Positions 38,604-51,433 of a stretch of DNA of 64,000 bases are shown here, piece after piece; position 1 is the first letter of the stretch, and each line of letters starts with the position of its first letter. Below the pieces are notes generated by a model that did not search any database, was not told where the DNA came from, and worked only from the letters and a program-made list of their open reading frames with translations. A program made the position numbers and the translations under genes. The stretch lies in NCBI GenBank assembly GCA_002794735.1, contig NBAZ01000026.1, positions 124,001-188,000 of the forward strand, written 5' to 3'. This stretch comes from Pyrrhoderma lamaoense. Taxonomy: Eukaryota > Basidiomycota > Agaricomycetes > Hymenochaetales > Hymenochaetaceae.

Positions 38604-38744
38604 AACAGCCAGATTTACGCCTTAAAAAGGAAACTGTTGATAAGCAAGAAAAAGAAGATCCTTGGATGATTACATGTAAGGCTGTGCATCAGGCTAACAT
38701 CATTGATAGAAAATCCATAATATTGCTCCCGGAGGTTCGTACTT

Positions 38745-38915
38745 ACCAGACTCTTTCTTCGCTCTTTCTTGTAGTTGCCTTTGGACAATTTTATGATCCA
38801 TTTTACAGGAGCTCACTGACGAGGATGTCTGCGATGAATTAGATGCTGAGAAATATAATCTTGTATAGATCTTAGACTCGCTCCGAGGCCTAGAAGGCCC
38901 AAAGTACATTAGATT
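38745..38915 (-). pseudogene. Relic of the CoA-ligase 3' end
   Basis: A fragment matching the last exon of the CoA ligase at 10020-12032. It keeps GPSRPRSESKIYTRLYFS-like and QRQLQERAKKES-like stretches that align with VPSRPGVDPKSIQDYIS and RRQLRERAKKEY. The intervening part is scrambled, and the catalytic-Lys motif PKNGSGK is lost. Nothing of the upstream 90 percent of the gene is visible. It lies beyond the conserved block in the same order as at the first locus, so it marks one segmental duplication of zinc finger, upstream block and ligase tail. Confidence 0.8.
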
Positions 38916-38945
38916 CGTCACAAGAGAACAAATAGGTAAGCGCAC

Positions 38946-40697
38946 ATTTGAACACGATTAGATAAGGCACTAGTCATATATGTATCTATTTTTCTCAGTT
39001 TTCAATTTTCAAGTTCAGCAAGTGTGATCTGCATTGCAAGTACTTTCAATCATTGTATTTACAAGGCCAGATCTTAGCCAGGCCCAGTGATATTCTATTT
39101 CCAATTTGCTATGAGAAAATACAAGAGATGTAAAAAGCGATCAGAAAATTGTTGTAAAAAATCATAATAGATAGAGAATCGCATATAAACGAGACGTTAA
39201 AGCTTAGACTTCTTACTGACTTTACAAATCACATGACCTAGTCGGACACAGCCACTCAGCCTTTGATTTATGCTTACATTTTCCGAGTGCCCTGGTGCAT
39301 TTCATAGCCTATCCTGTAAACTCAATTTGAACATGGGAATATTTTTCGCCAGAGTCAAGCTAAAGCCATGATACAAGGCACATATCCAAGACATTCATTT
39401 ATTATGTAATAGCACCTGAGAATCAAACCCTCCCTCCTTTCTCTCTCATCAGCCCACTAAAAAGAAAATTTTATCATAAGTTAGATACGAAACTAATCAA
39501 GTCTTATCTCGCATCCAAGTACAGCTTGCAGGCACATGGACAAGTATAAATGATTGATACGCACCGTCTTTCTCCTGCTAGCCTCTCTCAGTCTATTCAA
39601 TTCACTCACTCAGTCGTCGCTTACGCTGAAAAAAGCTAGCTTCTCTTTTCTTACCGCCTAGTCAGCTGCCTCATTCCTATCTTCAGCATAAAGATAGCTT
39701 CCAACTCTAGCTAGAAGCAGCAGAGAAACGTATATTGTCAAACTCAAAGTCAGTAACACCATCGTCATTTTTTGATCATAGACGTTTTACAATTATTATC
39801 AATGCTACTACTCCTACTTTTCTCATGTACTTTTGTTTGACTAATACCTCCCTTTAGCTATTGCAAACCGGAGAGCTTATCGGATATCGGATGAGCAACT
39901 AGGTGAGACCTTCCCTTTGCTAGAAGGTATCAACGGCATATATTATCGGCAGAACTACACTCACAGTTCATTATTATACTACGTATCATCGTAATATCCT
40001 TCTATCAGCTTGTGAAAGAAGCTCAAGGAGGTGTCATAATGTAGCAAACTTGATCTTTGTGAGAATGAACTCGACCCAACCAGCGTAGATGAGGAGCTTA
40101 TTCCATATGTGACAAAAATAATATCAATGAATATGTATTTTTCTTACACACGCAATGATAATATTTTGCAATTTCGCTTCATCTTTTAACTTCTTTTTAT
40201 GAGTGATTATCTTGATGATTAGGAATTTGCTTTGCCAACCCTATAATCTCACAACACTTTCTATTATTCAGCTATTGTGCAAAGTGAGTGCATTATGGAA
40301 TCACTCCCGTTGTTTATCATTTACCTATCCCTGGATATTTAGATATGATCAAAGTAGGTATACAAAGGTGTTGCAAGTTTGCCCCTTATTTCACTTATCA
40401 ATTTTTTTAAATTTCATTTTTTTCTAAGCAAATTATCTGCTTATATCACTACTACATTACATCAATCTTTACTCTAAAGGATTGCGATATCCAGAGTTTG
40501 CTCCGAGTCTGAATGGTATATACCGAGATTGCATTTAGAAGTGAAAGGAAACTCTCTTTTGTATAGACTGTCAACCAATTAATAAGCACTGTTTTCTCTA
40601 CAAAGCATATAAATATCGCACTAAATTGGACGCTTCACCCATCTAGTCCAGATAGTGACTGTATAACACGAAATTCAAGGCGGATAGATTTTGAGAT
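38946..40697. other. Intergenic region before the kinase array
   Basis: About 1.75 kb, AT-rich, without a supportable gene. It should contain the promoter of the first kinase-like gene. No repeats recognised. Confidence 0.5.
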
Positions 40698-42676
40698 ATG
40701 TCTCACTCAGTAACAAAAAGCTCAGTAACAAATAGCCCATTCGAGCCCAGGCAAGTTTTATCTCGAAAGAGGTGTACTGTTTCCGTAAGTAGTGGTCCTT
40801 ATTCAAGGGGGTAGCTTCTGTAGTCCACTTCTTTTCTTCTATCAGCTACCAGCTCCGAAGACTGATGATACGCTTCATAGATATGCTCTGTCAGTTCCGG
40901 CGAAGAATTCACTCAAAGCAAATGGAAATCCCTAGCAGGCCAGAACGTTGCGGTGAAGAGCGGTAAGTATAAGACAGACAAAAGGGGACAGAAACAAACG
41001 GAACCTTACGAGAGGGAGCTCCGTATATTACGTGCACTACCCAAAGCCCCTGGTTTAGTAAGTATGAATAAAACCCTTATATTTATATAGATTTACTTAT
41101 AATATGAAAGATAAAGTTCCATGGTGAAATTGAAGATCCTAATGGATTCCACGCTGTAATGAATTTGGCTGGTTACGGAAGCATGGATTATAAGAAAAAT
41201 ATAGAAGCGCTCAATGATAAGGGATCAAATCCCGAAATAGCACTCCGGTATAAGTATCAGTCTTTACTTTGGTATGTTATATTTTGCATTCCCTTACATG
41301 GTCATATTGAAGCGATTGTGATTTTCTGCAGGTGGACACTGTCAGGGCTGAAAAACCTCCACGAAAAAAGTATAGTACATCAACATCTCACGTAAGTACT
41401 ATGTGATACACTTGAGTTATGGTTTTCGCTCCAACATTTTTTCATATAAAGTCCAGAACATATTCTACTCGATAGTCGACGAGATTTTAAATTCAGTATC
41501 GGGGGCTTTGGAAGGTAATTGGACTTATAACGTGGCTAATAGCTCATTTTGACATGTATCGATCCCTCACAGTGCAGTTCAACCCCAAAGAGATGCGATA
41601 ACACAACTTATAACCCCCATCAAGTATGCGGCTCCAGAGCAACTGAATAATCAATTTGGGGATCCCAAATCAGACGTCTGGACTTTAGCGTGAGTATCCT
41701 ATTACATACAGGCTGCCTCATGACAAGCATAAGTATATTATGGATTGCTTATCTATTTGTAAATATTTGGAATCACATAGGGTCACTGTTTTAGTACTCT
41801 CACTGGGAGGGCATCACCCTTTTAGTGCATACAATAGTCAATCATTATATGCCGAAATCATAAACGATGGACCCAATGGCCTTAGCAAGGTGTTACAATC
41901 GATCCCTATATTTTCATTTCTAGGCGGAGACTGTAAGTAAAAAAAAGTGAATTTCAGATAGGAAACTGCTTAACTCGGCATGCCTAACAACAGTTCGCGA
42001 CTTGATGCGTGGAATGTTACAGACGGATCCGGGCGCTCGTATCACAGCGAGTGACGCGTTTAAACATCCTGTACGTCAATATCTAATATAAAGATAATGG
42101 ATACAAAGAAAGTAAAGCTCTAGCTGACTTATACTCATCTCTCTTGAAGTTCGTGAAGAAGAACAGTAAATCAGGTCCACCCACGAGTAGTGAGAATAAT
42201 GTGAAATCTAGCGGACCACAAAGCCCCAAAATACCACAGGCCAAACCAATAGAAGCACCAAAGAGCCACTCAACTGTAACAAAACAACCAGATTCTGCTA
42301 GAAGCATTCAGAGTCCTATCAGCGGTCCACCAAAGATCAAGCCTCGTAAGCTCAACTTTCGCTCATCACTGATTCAAAAGCCTCACTGATAGTATGCCTG
42401 TTGATCAGAAACTGATATAACAAAATCCCAGAATATCACTAGGCCGAGTACACCAGTCACCACAAAGCCGACTAGTGCAGCTATAAAGAGTCCAGGTAGT
42501 AGTAAGACTAGCGACGTAAAAGGTGAAAGTTAAACTCTTACATCGAGAAAAAGTAAAACTAATTTTTTACTTTCAACTCAGCTGCAGCATCAGGTCAAGT
42601 CAGCAACAAAAGTGACATTGTCCTCCCCGTTTTAGGAAAAGGGAAAAAAGGCAAAAAGGGAAAACCACAGAGTTAA
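40698..42676 (+). CDS. Kinase-like protein 1, predicted pseudokinase
   Basis: First of five tandem kinase-like genes. It keeps the beta-3 lysine (NVAVKS at about 40946-40963), a possible helix-C Glu (YERELRILRAL), an APE-like motif (IKYAAPEQL), SDVWTLA and a helical C-lobe ending DAFKHP. The catalytic residues are replaced: the HRD motif reads HQHLT (Asp to His), the following Asn becomes His (PEHILL), and DFG reads GFG. No glycine-rich loop can be read from the first exon (MSHSVTKSS...), unlike its four neighbours. Introns split the catalytic loop and follow GFG-Ser in phase 2, as in the other copies. The tail is Ser/Pro/Lys-rich and ends GKKGKKGKPQS. Start and first exon are uncertain; a decaying gene is the alternative, though the tail exons remain open. 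Confidence 0.72.
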
Positions 42677-43765
42677 GATAAGAAAGTTAGATTCATATTG
42701 GATTTTCTCAACATTACTCAAAAATCAATTATTGGAATGTCATATATAAGTGCTTCGAAAGTGTAACTTTCATCATAGATATTTACAATAAATCTCCATG
42801 ATCTACTATATCCCTCGTTTAGACTCTTCATCAAGAAGACTAAAATTGGACGTTGTACATTGAACTTGAACTTCAGCTAACACTATTTTAGCCTTTCTCG
42901 GAGTAGACCGTGCACTTTCAAATTCAAATTTTGATGAGACCCATTTAATCACATACGCGAAAATATTACCTAAGTTGAGGAATTATACCGTGATAGTAAT
43001 ACAGGGCGAAATCTATCAAGATATTACGAAAAATAGCGCTTAGAAATGTATATGATCAAACAAAGTAATAACTACTCTCAGACGGGTCCAGAAGATTTTC
43101 CATCATGGATTGAGCTTTGATCTCCAAAGTTTTTGACGTGATGGCTTACAGCGGTGGTCGCAAAGTAGTACAATTATACCTTTACGTTAAGTCCAGCTCG
43201 TTACTATAACCCCCTGTCCCGCATTAGGAATATTGCAAGTGATACGTGATTTTTTTTTGACTTGATACCTCGCTTTGTTTGCTTTGCACAAGTCAGAGGC
43301 TAGAATGTTCTATCTAGCGTGTGTGCTTTGGGTTGGCAAGTAACTTTCATACGAGGACTTTTATTTGGAACTTCAACTCCACTGATATACATACCCCATT
43401 TTTACTCTGTTGAGATATCAAGGTATACAGCTATCATAAGTATATGCACATAACCAGGCGTTTGAGACACGACATTCTCCGAGATCAGGGATACACAAAA
43501 CTCTCTATATTCCAACTTGTAGTTATTCCCTTGCATGCTCGATAATTATCTTGTTGTTCAATAATACTCTACAAAGCTAAACTATCAGCTCCGACAAAAT
43601 GTTTCAAAGAACAAGAAATTTGCTAGTGATGCAACTTTGCTTACTCAATATCGTACACTGGTAGTAGAATGTCAATGGTGTTTCAATACGAGATGTATTT
43701 AATATACTTATAAAGGCAAATTTCGTGCCGCCTGCTGCTGTTACCAGTCCTGGTACGCTAGCCTT
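42677..43765. other. Spacer between kinase-like genes 1 and 2
   Basis: About 1.1 kb of AT-rich sequence with no supportable ORF; presumed 3' UTR and promoter. Confidence 0.5.
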
Positions 43766-45555
43766 ATGTCAGTCCTAGCTTCAAAAGGGTTCAGATGTAT
43801 TGGTCCAATAGGTGAAGGCTCGTCTGCGTCAGTATTTGTGAGTCAAAATCTCTCTTTCATTTTCTGAGTTGATTAATTGACGTGAATAAAGGAATGCGAG
43901 GCTTCTGCAACTTCGAGAGACAGCTTTCAGTGGCACCGCTTGAGAGGAAGACCCCCGGCGCGGGTTGCGATTAAAATGATACCTCGTGACTTGACTGTTG
44001 ACTGTGTTGCTGAACGGCGAGCTCTAAGTATTCTACCAGAGGATAAAGGAGTTGTATGTCATGAGCATAAGTTTCACATCCCTTCAACTACTGATCATAT
44101 GCCCAAGATGAGATACTATGGAGTGATCGAAGATGAGGAGTTTTGTTATATGGTCATGGAACTTGGAAGCGTTGGAGATTTGTATAAAATCACCAATATG
44201 CTTGGGGCAGGTAAACTATCTGATAAAGTATCAAGATTTAGAGCTATTTTACAGTAAGGTCACTGTATATGATGTCTGCCGTAGGACTAATAACAACTTG
44301 TTAGCAACTTGACGGGTGGGCTGAAGAAACTGCATGACAGAAGGCTTCAGCACAAGGACATCAAGTGAGTGTTATAGTGTCCAATACATCATTGCAAGCC
44401 GATGATCTATACTTACATACTTACATCCTCCTCTCAATGTAGGACAAAAAATATTATTTGTAGATCCTTTACGCCTTTCGATTGTTTTATTGCAGACTTC
44501 GGAACGTAAGGGCATTTAAGCTTATAAAACATCTTTTTCTACTAAATTCCTTTGACAAGAATGCATCAGAAAGGCGTTGATAGTACTCCCACAACCATTG
44601 AAACTACCCCAGACTATACAGCACCAGAACAGATCAGAGGGAAGCTTGAGGAGGAGAAATCAGATGTATGGTCCTTAGCGTAAGTCTGATTTTTGCTCGA
44701 GATAGCTGAGATATCGGACATTTTCTTCTAGTGTAGCTGTTGTAAGTGCCTCACGAGGGAAAGAGCCGTTCCCGCAGAATACAAAAAAGTCCATCATCTT
44801 CGCCAGGATATTAAGCGGATATCTTCATCAGAAGCTTCAAGACTCATTCCTATTCGAGATACCTGCAGGTACGAGTAAACATGTTTTATTAACGTGACAA
44901 TTTTCAGGGGAAAGAACTCTTATTCTAACTCTCGATAGCGAAGGACTTGTTGTTAGGGATGTTAGAACCTGATCCTAACTTACGATTCTCTGCTAAAGAG
45001 GCATTTGAGCATCCTGTGAGTCTATTTTAGCTCGCAAGCATAAAGATAAAGATCTCTGAGACACATAAGTTCACTCAAGGTGGAGAATTTGTACGCCCTT
45101 TAAGGAGGGTATCTGGTTCTGCTCCAGGTAAAATATCTTTCTCCGTCTCGAGTATGGCACCGCGCAAGGATCAACCTACGAGTATAACTCCTATAAAGAA
45201 AGTGAATCAAGCGATACCAGCAGCGACAAGCTCAACACAGGCTCAAAATATGAGAACGTCCTCAAATATTCTAACGCATCCGAGCGCTCGTGTGATAAAA
45301 GATAACGACAGTGGTACACCCCAAAGTATGTTTATCTCTTTCTCTTTCCACATGATAGATTTTATAGAGCTTGTTCTATGTTTTAGACGCAAGACTTCCA
45401 GTAGTGACACTCAAGGGGTGGATAAACATAAAAAGGATACAAAAGTAAAGATAATTAAACCGACCGGCGATGGAACGAAAGCAAAAGAAACCTCTAAACA
45501 GGGAAAGAGGAAGAGGTCTAAATCCAGGGATCCTACTGGGAAACCCACTACTTGA
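43766..45555 (+). CDS. Kinase-like protein 2 (Ser/Thr kinase fold, catalytic residues intact)
   Basis: Second gene of the array. Exon 1 (from 43766) holds the glycine loop IGEGSSASVF followed by a GTGAGT donor. The next exon gives RVAIKMI and a long N-lobe through MRYYGVIEDEEFCYMVMELG. The catalytic loop is QHKDIKTKN (HRD with Lys, Asp kept), followed by DFGT, then YTAPEQIRG and SDVWSLA. The C-lobe has LLLGMLEPDPNLRFSAKEAF. Phase-2 introns split the Lys of DIK and follow DFG. The C-terminal tail is Lys/Ser/Thr-rich (KGKRKRSKSRDP near the end). The exon join near 45327-45390 is uncertain: the unspliced frame is open, whereas the 61-base candidate intron would change it. Substrate and family beyond the protein-kinase fold are unknown. 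Confidence 0.8.
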
Positions 45556-46462
45556 ATTGAGATGTTATTATGTGATAAAAAGTAGGTTGTATGTGTGAAG
45601 AAATTTTTATATAGATAGATATTGTGCTTTATACAAAAAAATGGATAATAAATATATATATAATCTCTACATCAGAGGCCTAATCGGGTAGATTCCCATT
45701 CTCCCATTACTACCTTTCAGGGCTACAAAAGAATATGATGGAATGGAGATCAGAAACTCGGGTTATCACAGTTGTACATGTACATTTACATAACATCTGC
45801 AAAAACAAGTTGACACAGATGGACTTTGCTTTATCAATCGCATTCGTCTTCGATTTTCGTCATATGCGATTTCTACATTTTTTCTAGTACTTTTATCCTG
45901 CCTTCCCAGAGCAAATGTAAGATATTAATCTAACTAGTTCATAGCAAACTTCCTTCGGGATCTTCCACAACGAATTAATACAATGTTATCAAATGATAAC
46001 TCATATGAGATTGGTGCATATCACATTTGTAGGTGGCGTTCTAGTTTCAAGCAAACTCAGTTTCGATCGTTTGCAGAAAGGTAAATCAAGAGATGATTTT
46101 CCTCTTCTTTTCGGTGACTAGATTTTAGAGAAAGTGCGGTAGTATATCTTTATCATTCCTCTGTACTAGTCTCCCGAGATAATCCAAAGATTGGATGATC
46201 ACATATAGGCAATGTCCTCGGAGAGTAGCTTATGACTCTATCTTTTAAGTAATATTAAAATTATATAGAAACGAATACTAGCGAGACCTAATCTGTACGT
46301 ACGTGAGACGTTTGCATAGTCAACAGTGCATGAGAATACAGCCGGAGAAATCGTCTGTGCTTCGTCGACTGTATATAAGCATACATAGTGAGATATCTGA
46401 TATTCTTTAGAGTAGCTTAGCCTCCCCTGCGTCTAAAACCCAATATCAAAAAAAGTTTGATC
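45556..46462. other. Spacer between kinase-like genes 2 and 3
   Basis: About 900 bases of AT-rich sequence without a gene. Confidence 0.5.
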
Positions 46463-47890
46463 ATGTCAGAGCTTAAAATTAGTGACCTTCAACTAATTAA
46501 AATCATGGGTGAGGGTAGCACCGGATCTGTCAAAGTATGTTGCATAACTATCTACCTCTATGAGTACGTTTACATTGGATTTGGATATAGGCATTAAGGA
46601 TACCTGATGGATTAAACAAATCTCATCCATGGAGAGCTATAGCAGGTAAAGTTATTGCAGTGAAGTCAATACAACGGAAAATGGAGTTTCAGTATGAAAA
46701 AGAAAAGAGGAACTTAGAAGCACTAGCACCTATTAAAGTGTTCAGCAATAGTAAGTCGCACTCAAGGTAACACATATAGTTGTACCGCTTATACCTTTAT
46801 TTCATCTAAGATGAAATTTTATGGCACGACATGTAACCAAGATTTCTATTTTCTTCTTCTAGAGTTTGGTAAGTGTGGAAGTTTATATGATAATATGTCC
46901 GAACTGCTAGAAGCGCCACAAAAGACCATAATAAAGAATATCCGTACGATGATGTGGTATGTGTATCTATGTATGTAATTATGCTTGCCCGGGTAATAAC
47001 AAGCATTGTTCAGGCATGTAACACTCGGTTTGATGAACATTCATAAACACTCTCTAGTACACTGCGATCTAAAGTTAGTCCTTCCTAACGATTTTCGATC
47101 ATGCTCCCAATATCCGTACTGATTAGGCCAGGAAATATTGTTCTTCGCTCTAAAATGACATATGAATGTTTTATTGCTGATTTTGGATCGTAAGTTTGAG
47201 TGTAAACTGGATGAAACAAATTCTCTCTAAAACTTTGTAAATATTATTTGTAGGATGTATCGGATAGGCAGAGATGAAGTACCAAATTATATTGCATCAC
47301 GTAAATATGCAGCACCAGAACAAATTTCTGGACGTTACGGTCTTACTAAATCAGATATTTGGGCAACAGGGTATGTTGAGTGATTATTCATGTATTACTC
47401 CTACTCACTGTAACACATACAGGCTCACATTCGTGGTCGTTTCTATAGGGAAAGAACTCTTCTCCGAAGATGTGAAGAAGGATGATATATATAAGAGCAT
47501 ATCAGATGGCTCACTTATTAAAAGGATACAGTCTATGTCGTTTTTATTTCGAGAACCCGTCGGTGAGTCGAATAGGCGAGTACTTATTCCACTATGAATT
47601 TAACTCTGTTGATAGTCGCTGACTTTTACTCGGGATGTTGGAGATGGATCCAGCTATACGCTTTACAGCAGAAGAAGCACACAATCATCCTGTATGTGAG
47701 AATTATTTATCAATGTATCGATATATACAAACATATTCTTTCAAAGTTCGTACAGAATAAACCATTCATACGTTCAAAGAGAAAGAAACCTATGGCACGA
47801 TCACTTGAAGCATCGAAAATGTCTAAGCAAAAAGCTAGTGTGGGCACAGATCCCAGGGAAATAACACTGATAAGACCAGATCACAGCTAG
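46463..47890 (+). CDS. Kinase-like protein 3 (catalytic residues intact, one apparent frameshift)
   Basis: Third gene of the array. The first exon has MGEGSTGSVK, the next KVIAVKS. The catalytic loop reads LVHCDLKPGN (HRD with Cys, Asp kept), then IADFGS, then RKYAAPEQISG and SDIWATG. The usual phase-2 introns are present. The C-lobe segment should read ADFLLGMLEMDPAIRF, which needs one added base in the T4 run at 47624-47627; as written the frame changes there. After a short intron the tail starts FVQNKPFIRSKRKK and the frame ends at 47890. Further Lys/Ser-rich, coding-like sequence continues in other frames to about 48218, so the real C-terminus may be longer, with another indel or intron. 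The helix-C and VAVK exons look normal. Confidence 0.75.
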
Positions 47891-48218
47891 ATCAGCCAAA
47901 ACACCCGACTACAAATTCCGTTTTCAAGACCAAGAAACCTGAAACAAAAAAATCTTCTGGGAATCAACGCATTTCAAAGGACTCATCACGAGCGGTAAGC
48001 AGAAAAAGGCTAGTGGAGGAAACACTTCCAGTACACTTGGTGGTTCATTTGAGGTAAGCACAAGCGCTAGTTCATCAAGTAAAGCAAAGATGTCCCAAAA
48101 GGCAGCATCGAAAGTACCGAGCAAGGACCCTGCTTTGGACAAAATAGGTAAATATACTGACCCGCATAAGATATCAAAGTCGACATCCTCGGAACAGCTC
48201 AGAGAACTAAAATTGTAG

Positions 48219-48723
48219 CATCACGGGATCAAAAGAAAGAGAGTCCCAAAGCTCTTAGAAAGCTTGCTTGAGCAGTTGAGCTCTACAAGATAAGGCAAAA
48301 ACAAGAAAAATGGGTATCCGGCTAATTGATTGTTGCTTACTCAATTTGTATATCACATGCACAAGACTCGGCAAATTTCTTTTGATACAGCTAGAGTCTT
48401 CTCTTCCAGGAGATATTGATATCGTTACTCTATTCTCCTGTCGATTCTCGGATTTCATTCAATCTCCATCTCTACTACCAATCAAGGTATACTATGATAG
48501 TAGCTATAAGTACAACACGTGTCATACATAGAAATACGATATCTGGAAGTCATCCTGTGTTACAAAATCCACATCCTGTCGCAAACTTATACTCATTCAT
48601 GCGTGCAATTAACTTTGCAATTCCTTGTACCTTGAACGTACTCTTTAGGTATATAAAATGCAGCAAACTTCTTCGCGATATAATGAAAGGGAAAAGCTCT
48701 AGTCGGACTCAATAAACGATACG
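48219..48723. other. Spacer between kinase-like genes 3 and 4
   Basis: About 500 bases, AT-rich; no gene seen. Confidence 0.45.
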
Positions 48724-50480
48724 ATGCCAGGGAGGGACATCTCTGAGTTCAAATACATAAAAAAAATGGGACAAGGGGCTTTTGGTTCAGTTTACGTATG
48801 TCTAGTCATTTGCTTCTCAATAGATTAGTCATTTTGACATACCAGATCTCTAAGATCTATAAAGTACCCGACAACCTGGGGATCCTTTCTTATTGGAAAA
48901 AACTGAAGGGAAAGGAAGTTGCTGTAAAGACAATACACGGGAGACCAGACATATTCAAGAGTGAGAGAAATATCTTAGAGTGTATTCCTAAGAACTCTAG
49001 AGGATTAGTAAGTAAACTTCAGGTCATTCTATGAGTGTCAGAATACTCACAGACCATCTAAGATGAGATATTATGGCTCAGCTGGTGATGAGATGAATGG
49101 TCATCTAATAATGGAGCTTGGTCCGTATGGGTGTCTCTTACAAAACAAGGCCCGACTAAACCAAGGGGATCTATCAAGCAAGACGAATAGATACAGGTCG
49201 TTGTTGTCGTAAGTCAGCATTATCATCTACAGTGACAGTTGATAAGAACATGACCCTGAAGGGATTGTTTATCTGGACTTGCAACTTTTCATAACGCGGG
49301 CCTTGTACACCAAGACATCACGTGAGTACCACAATAATCCCCGATATTGGCGAGTTCTCAATGTGATCAACTGCAGCCCGAAAAATATCGTGATACGTTC
49401 TATTAATCCTTGGAGCTGTTTTATTGTAGACTTTGGAGCGTATGTATCTCTTATCTGTGTAAGTCTCTTATCTCATGACATTATTTTAGAACATACAAAC
49501 GCACTGATGCAGCTCCGGTGGATCTTAAAACGACATGTCGGTATGTAGCTCCCGAGCAACTCAAACGTGAGTACGGAAATCCTTTGTCAGATATCTGGTC
49601 TCTTGTGTAAGCTGGGAGCTCTATAATATAACACTTGCGTGGCATCTCATCGTTTATACGTTATATAGAGTAAGCTTTCTGCTGTGCTCCTTGGACGACA
49701 ATGACAACCCGTTTAAGGACATTACACATGAAAGTTGTATACTAAAAATGATTGAAAACGGGAAGCTACTCAAAGAACTTATAACTGGCTCCTTTCTGCT
49801 TGATTCGAAATCCGGTAACTTCCTCAATCTATTATGAGATGAAGGTCAAGTATCTAATAGCATTCCATATAGGCGAGGATCTTATACTTGGAATGTTAGA
49901 ACCGGATACTAAGCTACGGTTTTCGGCGGAAGAAGCATACACTCATCCAGTGAGTATCATCTCCGCTCTTTATGCTCAAATGAGTACAAAGGTTTGTATT
50001 GCTCACGGTTCATCATAAGTTTATACAAGGGAGACCATTCACAACGAACCTACGTAAAAGGGCACAACTCAAAAGATCCCAAACAGAACCAACAGTAATC
50101 CAAAGAACTAGAACAACTTCGTTGAATGTATCAAATGTAGCTCCTCTAGTAAACTTCCAACCAGCCCAATCCAAAGATCTTAATACAAAAGTACCGACAT
50201 CTCCCAATTCCAAGAAAACACTAGAAACCCAACTGAGAAAGCCTGCATTAAGAAACGTAGAATCGCTTCAAAAAAAGTCCATAGTCAATTTGGATAAGAT
50301 GTCAACCAATAGTTCACGTAATCGTAAGTACTGAAATCTTAGGATGGAACAGGATTGAGATGGTTTATATAACAAATTTCCTCAGATGTAGAATCTTTGC
50401 AAAATTCTGAGCGGCGCCGATCGGTTAGTAGCCTAAGACGAAATTCGAAGCCGACGGTACGTGAAAATAGGATAGCATAA
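48724..50480 (+). CDS. Kinase-like protein 4 (catalytic residues intact)
   Basis: Fourth gene. The start MPGRDISEFKYIKKMGQGAF leads into GSVY with a GTATGT donor, the clearest glycine loop of the array. Then come KEVAVKTI, a helix-C region with SERNILECIP, LVHQDITPKNIVIRS (HRD with Gln, Asp kept), VDFGA, RYVAPEQLKREYG and SDIWSL. The C-lobe ends LILGMLEPDTKLRFSAEEAY. Phase-2 introns lie in the catalytic loop and after DFG. The tail begins FIQGRPFTTNLRKRAQLKRS and stays basic and Ser-rich to the TAA at 50478-50480, after one more intron near 50330-50386. The exon boundaries between the glycine loop and VPDNLG are approximate. Confidence 0.78.
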
Positions 50481-51139
50481 GCGAGTTTTATACTATTAAT
50501 CATTTATTACAAATAGTTACTACCAAAAGAGAGGTAGCAAAAAAAAGGTAGATGGAATAATTCTGAGAATCATTACTTTTGTTATGTATAGGGATACTTA
50601 GGGACATACAATTGATAATAAATGACACCAGTACTCAAAGAATCTGAAATGCAGCGTGTACAGTAATCATCCAAAAACGTATACATATATATAATAAACG
50701 AACTCTCAGCCAAATCTACTAAAAAAGGGACATATATCATACTGTATTGATACTATGAGCTCATCCGGATTAAGGCATTCGTATTATAAGGCTGTTCTAG
50801 CAAGATAGTTGAAAATCCTAGATTTTAGACTCGAAATATCTGAAACACCGCTATTCGTCTTTGCAAGTGGTCTCTTTTCTGAAGCATGCATAAATTACTC
50901 TCTGTCGTAGGCCGCTTATCGAAACTCAACTTCTCAGTATTATTTGCTTATATACAAGCATTATCTAATCTCCCAAGACGCACAGATACTTCATAAGGTG
51001 CCCTAGCATTATAGTCTGGAGAGTTATAATTGCTATAACATAGAGCTTCTTCAAGCGAAGGATCAAACCCGTTATAATTAGAAGACGCTAGTTTCTCGTA
51101 TGGAGCTATAATATAGCTCTTGGATGGATATATTATATC
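50481..51139. other. Intergenic region
   Basis: About 660 bases of AT-rich sequence with no supportable gene. Confidence 0.45.
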
Positions 51140-51433
51140 CTATACACCTTCAACCTGAGCCCTGTCAGCAGTATCTGCAGACACCCCTTCTGGCTCTATG
51201 TGCAAAGTAGATTTAGGAAACTGGGGGGAGTGAATTGCATATCGAAGAGATGGAAGGATACGAACTACTATGTAGCGTTCGCCATCCTTAGCAGACGTGA
51301 TCTGATATTCATTACCTGTCTTTATGCGTATATTCAGATGATGTAAGCTCTTCTCTGAGAGATAAAGGATGTTAGGATGTATGCGAAACTTGTAGAACCT
51401 CTGCGGTGATGAGGACGATTCTCCTATAAGCAT
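51140..51433 (-). CDS. Hypothetical protein, possibly the 3' part of a larger broken gene
   Basis: A 97-codon ORF with protein-like composition (RFYKFRIHPNILYLSEKSLH, YRI-free but with repeated beta-like segments such as GERYIVVRILPSLRYAIHSP). I recognise no family. Just upstream on the minus strand (about 51690-51434) other frames hold protein-like stretches (LEDEEPKFQILTRILKEAQP, then KKSLVESQLHLGTTVLSLSN). The ORF may therefore be the end of a longer gene with introns or frameshifts. It is the only minus-strand ORF within the kinase array and lies between genes 4 and 5. Confidence 0.35.
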   Translation of the reverse strand: MLIGESSSSPQRFYKFRIHPNILYLSEKSLHHLNIRIKTGNEYQITSAKDGERYIVVRILPSLRYAIHSPQFPKSTLHIEPEGVSADTADRAQVEGV

